From Bugula neritina (Eukaryota > Bryozoa > Gymnolaemata > Cheilostomatida > Bugulidae), in assembly GCA_964035545.1 (NCBI GenBank), contig OZ037767.1, forward strand, positions 8,360,207-8,424,206: 64,000 bases of DNA. Direction: 5' to 3'. The stretch's first letter is position 1; each line of letters opens with the position of its first letter. Under the pieces are notes generated by a model. The model was not told the DNA's origin, searched no databases, and worked only from the letters and a program-made list of their open reading frames with translations. This document shows, piece by piece, positions 58,701 to 64,000 of this stretch. A program made the translations under genes and the position numbers.

Positions 58701-59833
58701 ACTTGAATGCACATGTATTAAACTTCTTTATTCAACTTTTTGGTCACACTTCTTCTAGTGATTAAAACGTATTATTAATATATAACCTATAAAGAAGTTG
58801 GCTTAGTAATAATGTGCCTATATGATAGTATAGTGAAGAGTTTCTGAGCAAGTGTTTAGCAACTAAGAAAAGCACTCTACTGGAAAGCAAATTTTTTAGA
58901 CTACAAAGTTGAGAGTACTGAAGCATCTGTGAAGGAAAGATAACTCTTACGTCAGCAAACATGGCAGCATCAGTCAGCTGTTCAGGAGATATCTCACACC
59001 TGTCAGGTCTCTTGTCAGACCTCTGTAAGATGACTAGCGCCGAGACATGAGCTACAGACTTCTCATCCAACTGTAACAGACACATGACTGAAATATGACC
59101 TCCTTAGTAATATCCAGGAAAGGATAACTCCAGCTAATACAGTTTGATTAGACAAAATTTGACAAATTGGTTATACAGGTTACACACATCAGACGTTTCA
59201 AAAGCAAAGTGAAAACTTTTTTATATTGGCAAGACAATGTTTTTTAAAATTTCTATGCTGAAATCTACCCTGTCAGACTGCACACCTTCCAGCTCCACAT
59301 TATTTAAATGCATAAAAATCGTAATTTTACAGGTTAGCTTATCATCACAGCTATGAACTGTTAAAAATAATTTAACACCCTGTGCAGCACAATCTTGCAA
59401 ATGCGAACAGTTTTTAAACCGAAACCATATTTTATAACTAGAAGTTTTAGATATTACAATTACGTAGTATATTTAACATCTAGTTATTTGAGCAGCTACC
59501 ATAGTATAGAATGGTGAACTACATATTATGCAGCATATACTCATAGTTAAAGCATAGCTCTGAAAAAACTTTCAACAGCCTACGAGTTTGATTGAATGCT
59601 CAAAATGGTAGCTATTAGTGCCGACATGATTGCAAAGCTTACAGTATAGCAAACTGTACTTTCTACAAGATATAAAAAAATCTATGCTCATGAGATATAT
59701 AAAATATGTTCATAAACAAGTGTCAAACCTGTCCAATGAGAAGACCCATAACTTCCTCTCCCTCTGTGGAGAAAGCATGAGTGAGACAGACAGAGAAGAC
59801 ATCTGATGCCAAGACACAACCGGCAGCAGTCAT
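55737..59833 (-). CDS. BRCC3: BRCC36 homologue, K63-specific JAMM deubiquitinase (7 exons)
   Basis: Exons (minus): 59833-59729, 59070-58951, 58530-58443, 57811-57723, 56987-56929, 56503-56328, 55942-55737; 280 residues, all GT-AG. BRCC36 cleaves Lys63-linked ubiquitin in the BRCA1-A (nuclear) and BRISC (cytoplasmic) complexes. Seen: Glu27 in STEGEEVMGLLIG, and WYHSHPHITVWPSHVD giving H92, H94, S102, D105, so the zinc site is complete. RSDKRPDRCEISPEQL, RTQADYQMMD and TCFQS match the family closely, and the C-terminal helix (NNRLEKNKETKRRLEQEKRN) is the partner-binding coiled coil. Slightly shorter than human (316): residues after exon 1 and at the C-terminus are missing. Start chosen at the first Met in exon 1. 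Intact and probably expressed. Confidence 0.93.
55998..56203 (+). mobile_element. tRNA-derived SINE in BRCC3 intron 6
   Basis: Flanked by a 13-bp target duplication TACAGTAATGTGT (55985-55997, 56204-56216). Internal RNA polymerase III B box GGTTCAAACCTC at 56061-56072 and an A-box-like GGTTAGGGCG upstream, GCAGCCATGGTCTAG head. Non-tRNA tail of ~120 bp. Confidence 0.85.
56530..56910. repeat. 21-bp minisatellite of donor-like units in BRCC3 intron 5
   Basis: About 17 units of ACTAGTATACAGTACTTACTC. On the gene strand each unit has GTGAGTAAGTAC, two matches to the splice-donor consensus. It begins right after the exon 5 donor. The minus-strand ORF of heptapeptide repeats is an artefact of the 21-bp period. 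Confidence 0.93.
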
Positions 59834-60072
59834 ACTGTGCACTGTAACAGATAGGAATAAGCTAGCTTACACCAGTTTATTTTATTATTATAAAACTTTC
59901 AATTCAGCAGTATTTCACCTTTTATGGCATTTCTAAGCTCAAAATCACTGATACAATAGCCTGATACAGTAGCATACCATTAGCATAAAGGCTTACACTG
60001 CAGTTTAGTGTTAGTGAGAGATAAAAATAGCAATCATGACTGAATGCCATTTTTTACTATGATTTGTGTTTA

Positions 60073-60110
60073 ATGGGCCAGTGCTCTAACCACTAAACCA
60101 CCGCTGCCCC
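60073..60110 (-). mobile_element. SINE 5' fragment
   Basis: In sense CAGGGGCAGCGGTGGTTTAG then TGGTTAGAGCACTGGCCCATT: tRNA-like A-box region, related in style to the SINE at 55998. No B box or tail. Confidence 0.55.
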
Positions 60111-60397
60111 TGTCAATTATTATGATTATCACAGTCCCAATAATAGTGACAATCACAATGACAATGCAGATGTCTAACCCTACGAATATGCCCTATGCCT
60201 ATGGTTATGGTATGAGACAATCATTATCATAATCACAGTTACTGTTAGCATTACTAATACTAATATGCTAAGTAATACTAACAGTAAGTATAACTCTCAG
60301 TGGCTGATAAAGTGATAGAGTAATAATAATACTAATAGTATTAGTATTACTCCATAAATCACTAAGTATTACTATTACTATTAGTATTAAGTATTGT
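60111..60397. other. AT-rich spacer with TAATAC/GTATTA palindromes
   Basis: 60230-60395 is made of ACT/AGT and ATT/AAT triplets with many short inverted repeats. No gene. Confidence 0.5.
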
Positions 60398-60975
60398 TGT
60401 GATTTTGTGGATTATAAGAATAGACTAGTAGTCTGCATGCCAGTTATTGTGATAGAAATAAAGAGTCTTGATTAAAATGAATCTATGAGTATTTATTACT
60501 TCTGACTTCTTCGAGCTCCAGTACAAGAATGAATTAACTTTGAAAAGCTTCGCACTTATATAGGGGGGAATTCCCGCCACTAATGAGGGGCCGAAACTCG
60601 TGCGAACGTCGGGGTTCCGCCGACCGACATCGGAGGGAGTACTGCCCGATCTCGGGCAGGTCCCTCCGACATCGTGTCTTCGGTCTCCGACTTCGCACGA
60701 GTCTCGGCTTACATATAATAAAAAGAAAACGAGTGCGAGGGAATACAACTCACAAAAACTATTACAGTAAACAAACAAAAATAATAGGAAGGGCAATTCA
60801 CAATCATTACGCTATTTACTACACTAAGCTTAGCTATAATTACAATATTTGAGGCATTAGAAAGTTACGCAAGGAGCTTAGCTATAATTACAGCATTTAC
60901 AGTATTTACAAAGTTACGCTAAGTCCATTATAATAGTGACGCGATATAATTACTAGAGCGTTAAAATCCATTACA
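60398..60975 (-). repeat. 3' LTR of element C
   Basis: 578 bp; sense TGTAATGGATTTTAACGC to AATCACA. It has a TATA box (TATATAAG, ~60557-60564), TCGG/CCGA palindromes at 60585-60710, AATAAA near 60495 and a duplicated ~25-bp segment (GCTTAGCTATAATTACA, near 60829 and 60878). Confidence 0.8.
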
Positions 60976-60992
60976 TTCTCCCCCCATCGAAA
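60976..60992 (-). promoter_or_regulatory. Polypurine tract of element C
   Basis: Sense TTTTCGATGGGGGGAGAA just before the LTR; shares GATGGGGGG with B. Confidence 0.75.
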
Positions 60993-61077
60993 AGCATCTC
61001 CCTTTTCGATAACAGAAAAACAGTTTAGCCTCCGTCCGGGGCGTTGAATGCTGGTGGTTCGCAGTTGTTTGTCTCAG

Positions 61078-63999
61078 TCATCGGATTCGGCGTATCAGGC
61101 TCTCTATCTCCCTTGTGCATTGATCGAGGTGGCAGGATAAGGCCTGAATTCTTCCGTCTAAGTCACTTCTCTGGGTGAGGTCAAGGCCATCGGTAGGTCT
61201 AGGGCACCGTCGTCCACTTGGGTTAACACTAGGTGGGTGGCCGTCTACTATGTGTCTGGGCTGGTTTGCGAGTTGCTGTACCTGAAGTTGTCCTGCACTT
61301 TCAGGGCTACTCTGCATTCGAGGCTTGGAGTCTTTACCCGTACTGGGTGAACAACTCGATGACTGGGGGCCAGTCAAACGCCCTACGTGATAATCAGCCA
61401 AGTACTTGGGGGGTTTCCTGTCTCTTCTGGCTCTCTCCAAGGTGTTGGAGACTGAGGTATCTGGCCGGTCTGGAGTGTCGTGTATGGGAGGTACTTCCTC
61501 CCGGTTTTCGGGTGATGTGACTGGTCCTGGGTTATCTGGCGGCGGTGAGAGGTCCTCTATCTGTGTGGGCCTAGGGAGTGGATCCGGAGTAGGAGGAACC
61601 GAGGGTGGGTTTTGTGGCGGAGGTCTTGGGCTATTGTCGGGCTCCTCGGGATTACGAATAAAAATTTCCCAGTCTCTGGGTTGGTTCCTTCTCCCACGGG
61701 ATATGGGTTGGCGGGCCGGCTCTAATAGTGGTGGTGCCTGTCCCGCAGCTTCTGGGCTTCCATGGTAGGGTTTAAGCCGTTGCTCGTTTTGGACAGATAT
61801 CTGTCCAGAGCGCTCCACACGGTATGTATGGTTGGGTAAAACCTCTACCACGCAGTAGGGGCCTACGAACTTAGGCTGTAATTTAGCCGATTGTCCGCGC
61901 CGCCTCCTGTAACTGATCATCCACACCCAGTCCCCTTCCCGGTATAGCGGAGGCTCCTCGGAGTCGTCTGTCCGTACCGTCCACTGCTTCTCTCTCAGAG
62001 CGTCGTGGGCTCTTCTCATGGTCTCTACCAACTTCCCCACGTACTCGTGTACTGGAAATTCGGGGGTCGGGATATGGTAAGCAAGGTGCTCCGGCACCCT
62101 AGTTTCACGGCCCAACATCAACAGATTCGGTGTTTCCTGTGTGCTGGAGTGGGGGGTGCTTCGGTAGGCTCGCATAATCTGTGGTAGCATGACGTCCCAC
62201 TCCTCTTGACTCCTTCCCAACAAGAGGCTCCGGAGAGCATCACCCAACATCCGGTTGTTTCTCTCTACTACTCCGTTCCCTTGGGGGTGGTACGGAGTAG
62301 TCCGGCTTTGATTCACCCCCCATACTTGGCAAAGGTCCTTCAATAGTTGCGACTGAAATTGTGCCCCTTGGTCAGTGTGAATCTGCTCGGGTAGGCCGAA
62401 GTAGCAGAACACGTGCTGGTCCAGGACCCGAGCTATCGTGGGTGCTGATGCGTCGGGGATAGCCAGGGCGTCTGCCCACCGCGTGAAATGATCTGTTAAG
62501 ACCAGAATCCAGGAATTCCCCCTCTCTGTCGTGGGCATTGGTCCCACAAGGTCCACGGCTACGACCTGCCAGGGTCGGCCGGCGTACAGCCGGCGCCGAC
62601 CCGTGGTTTCGGTGGGGCGCCCGTGTTTGCTGGCCTGACAGACTTCACAGTGCCGAATTCTCAGTCGCACATCCCTGGTCATTCCGGGCCAATACCATCG
62701 CATCTGCAGGCATCTGATGACCCGACTGGCTCCCGCATGGGCCTGTTTGTGGGTGTCCCAGATGATTTCCCGACGGAGAGCGCGTGGGCATACGACGCGA
62801 TCCCTCTCCTGTTGCCGGTTGTCTGCTGCGAGTGTCATCGTCAGGAGACCGTCTGAACGAATCTGGAGAGAATTCCAGCGGCGGCAGAAGAACTGAAACT
62901 CAGCGTCCCCCTGCCGTTGCTGTTCCTCCGAGGGCCGTCTGCCTTCTTTCTTGGCTCGGAAGATGTCAGCTACTGATCCAGGGAGTGTTTCTTGGAGTCG
63001 ACACAGCTCCTTGACGTTCTGGTACAGTGTGGGGTTAGCACGGAGTGCCTGGACGTCGTCTGAGTGGGTTTCAGGCCGAAGATGGCCGTGCTCCCAACGA
63101 TAGACGTTGCCGTCCCCCAACTGTGCCTCGACGTCAAGGCGGGCAGGTCCCCCATCACGTCTCTCGATGTGCAGGCATTGCTTGCAGTTCTCTACCGGTC
63201 GGCGACTCATGCCATCAGCGTTCCCGTGCTTCCTGCCAGCACGGTGCTCTATCCGGTAGGAAAACTCAGCAAGAATCTCTAGCCAACGAGTCACCTGACT
63301 CGAGGGCTCTGCACGTTTACACAACCATATCAGTGATGCATGGTCTGTTCGCAACCGGAACGTTCTTCCATACAGATATGGCCGAAAGTGCTTGACCGCC
63401 TTGACTACTGCTAGGAGTTCCTTCCTAGTGGTGCAGTAGTTTTTCTCGGCGGCCGCGAGAGTCTTGCTGTAGTAAGCCACGACCACCTCACTTCCACCCT
63501 GGACTTGAGACAGAACAGCTCCCACACTGTGGTCGCTGGCGTCGGTGTCCAGGATGTACTCTTTGGCTGGATCAGGATACGCCAGAATCGGCGCCTCCAT
63601 TAGCCGTTGTTTGAGGTGGTCGAATGCCTGCTGCTCCTCCTGTGTCCACTGCCACCGGACTCCCTTGGCGGTTAGCCGATTCAAAGGCTGAGCCACCCCT
63701 GCGAACCCGGGTACGTACTGCCTGTAGTACCCTACCAGGCCCAGGAATGCCCGCAATTCAGAGAGGTCCCGGGGGACGGCCCACTTCTTCACAGCCTGTA
63801 CCTTCTCCGGATCGGTAGCGACCCCGTCACGACCAACCACATGGCCCAGGTACGTGACTTCTTGCTGTAGGAGTGCACACTTGGAGGGCTTCAACTTCAG
63901 TCCAGCAGCCCGGAGTCGGTCAAAGACCTCCCGCAGACGACTGACATGAGTCGTAAAGTCTGGGGAGATGACAATGACGTCATCCAGATAGATTAGGAG
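61078..63999 (-). CDS. pol: Element C Pol polyprotein, C-terminal part
   Basis: The frame is open from the window edge: LLIYLDDVIVISPDF (intact RT box), RNase H DTDASDHSVGAVLSQV, integrase H2C2 (CEVCQASK), core VDLVGPMPTTERG, HTDQGAQF, GNGVVERNNR, GPY/F module, Pro-rich tail, and a final helix (SDLDGRIQALSCHLD, CTREIESLIRRIR). That helix ends Pol here and in element E, whereas A and B carry a separate zinc-finger ORF ending in a coiled coil. No stop or frameshift seen in 974 codons. Confidence 0.93.
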   Translation of the reverse strand, partial: LLIYLDDVIVISPDFTTHVSRLREVFDRLRAAGLKLKPSKCALLQQEVTYLGHVVGRDGVATDPEKVQAVKKWAVPRDLSELRAFLGLVGYYRQYVPGFAGVAQPLNRLTAKGVRWQWTQEEQQAFDHLKQRLMEAPILAYPDPAKEYILDTDASDHSVGAVLSQVQGGSEVVVAYYSKTLAAAEKNYCTTRKELLAVVKAVKHFRPYLYGRTFRLRTDHASLIWLCKRAEPSSQVTRWLEILAEFSYRIEHRAGRKHGNADGMSRRPVENCKQCLHIERRDGGPARLDVEAQLGDGNVYRWEHGHLRPETHSDDVQALRANPTLYQNVKELCRLQETLPGSVADIFRAKKEGRRPSEEQQRQGDAEFQFFCRRWNSLQIRSDGLLTMTLAADNRQQERDRVVCPRALRREIIWDTHKQAHAGASRVIRCLQMRWYWPGMTRDVRLRIRHCEVCQASKHGRPTETTGRRRLYAGRPWQVVAVDLVGPMPTTERGNSWILVLTDHFTRWADALAIPDASAPTIARVLDQHVFCYFGLPEQIHTDQGAQFQSQLLKDLCQVWGVNQSRTTPYHPQGNGVVERNNRMLGDALRSLLLGRSQEEWDVMLPQIMRAYRSTPHSSTQETPNLLMLGRETRVPEHLAYHIPTPEFPVHEYVGKLVETMRRAHDALREKQWTVRTDDSEEPPLYREGDWVWMISYRRRRGQSAKLQPKFVGPYCVVEVLPNHTYRVERSGQISVQNEQRLKPYHGSPEAAGQAPPLLEPARQPISRGRRNQPRDWEIFIRNPEEPDNSPRPPPQNPPSVPPTPDPLPRPTQIEDLSPPPDNPGPVTSPENREEVPPIHDTPDRPDTSVSNTLERARRDRKPPKYLADYHVGRLTGPQSSSCSPSTGKDSKPRMQSSPESAGQLQVQQLANQPRHIVDGHPPSVNPSGRRCPRPTDGLDLTQRSDLDGRIQALSCHLDQCTREIESLIRRIR

Positions 64000-64000
64000 G

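Larger units (their letters stand above)
60398..64000 (-). mobile_element. Gypsy LTR retrotransposon C, 3' part (minus strand)
   Basis: RT end, RNase H, integrase, coiled-coil Pol tail, polypurine tract and 3' LTR; continues past the window. Very similar to B in RNase H and IN but has no separate zinc-finger ORF. All visible coding sequence is open and RT has YLDD, so of the Gypsy copies here this is the best candidate for an active one. Confidence 0.92.

Overview
This is animal nuclear DNA. It is AT-rich and intron-bearing, dense in LTR retrotransposons, and also holds a Penelope-like element with GIY-YIG endonuclease, LINE fragments, tRNA-derived SINEs and very long AT/TG/CA microsatellites. 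A lophotrochozoan or other marine invertebrate seems likely, but nothing in the sequence fixes the phylum. All three host genes lie on the minus strand. Almost all plus-strand coding capacity is transposon.

Layout. 1-5.6 kb: 3' two thirds of a Gypsy (Metaviridae-type) element, A, with an unusual extra ORF after pol that encodes zinc fingers plus a coiled coil. 5.9-7.1 kb: decayed gag of a different Gypsy lineage. 7.6-14.7 kb: heavily mutated Gypsy copy (E), interrupted in gag by a solo LTR of a third family. 14.7-15.1 kb: AT microsatellite. 15.5 kb: isolated thrombospondin type-1 exon on the minus strand. 15.7-16.5 kb: foldback element whose arms carry hammerhead-ribozyme-like cores. 16.86-21.59 kb: complete short-LTR Gypsy (F) with 5-bp target duplication. 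22.36-29.66 kb: complete Gypsy (B, minus), a relative of A, with 4-bp target duplication, a deleted protease and a decayed copy of the extra ORF. 30-32 kb: fragments of Gypsy RT and protease and LINE endonuclease, a perfect 126-bp inverted repeat and (TG)123.

32.2-44.3 kb and 49.0-54.8 kb hold two tandem paralogous genes. Each encodes a type II membrane protein: cytoplasmic tail, one transmembrane helix, Thr-rich mucin stretch, SEA domain and six EGF-like modules. My splice models keep frame exactly (557 and 612 residues) and nearly all introns are phase 1. The introns of the first gene hold a solo LTR carrying a MITE-like insert, another solo LTR, a Penelope-like element with a candidate hammerhead ribozyme, and a LINE tail. 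55.7-59.8 kb: a complete seven-exon BRCC3 (BRCC36) gene with an intact JAMM deubiquitinase motif, a SINE in intron 6, and a 21-bp minisatellite of splice-donor-like units after exon 5. 60.4-64.0 kb: 3' part of a Gypsy copy (C, minus) with an intact reading frame.

The most unusual items are the zinc-finger/coiled-coil ORF shared by Gypsy copies A and B, the hammerhead-like motifs in two unrelated places, the donor-site minisatellite in BRCC3, and the tandem SEA/EGF pair with a possible TSP1 extension. Domain names rest on motif reading. No database search was run.
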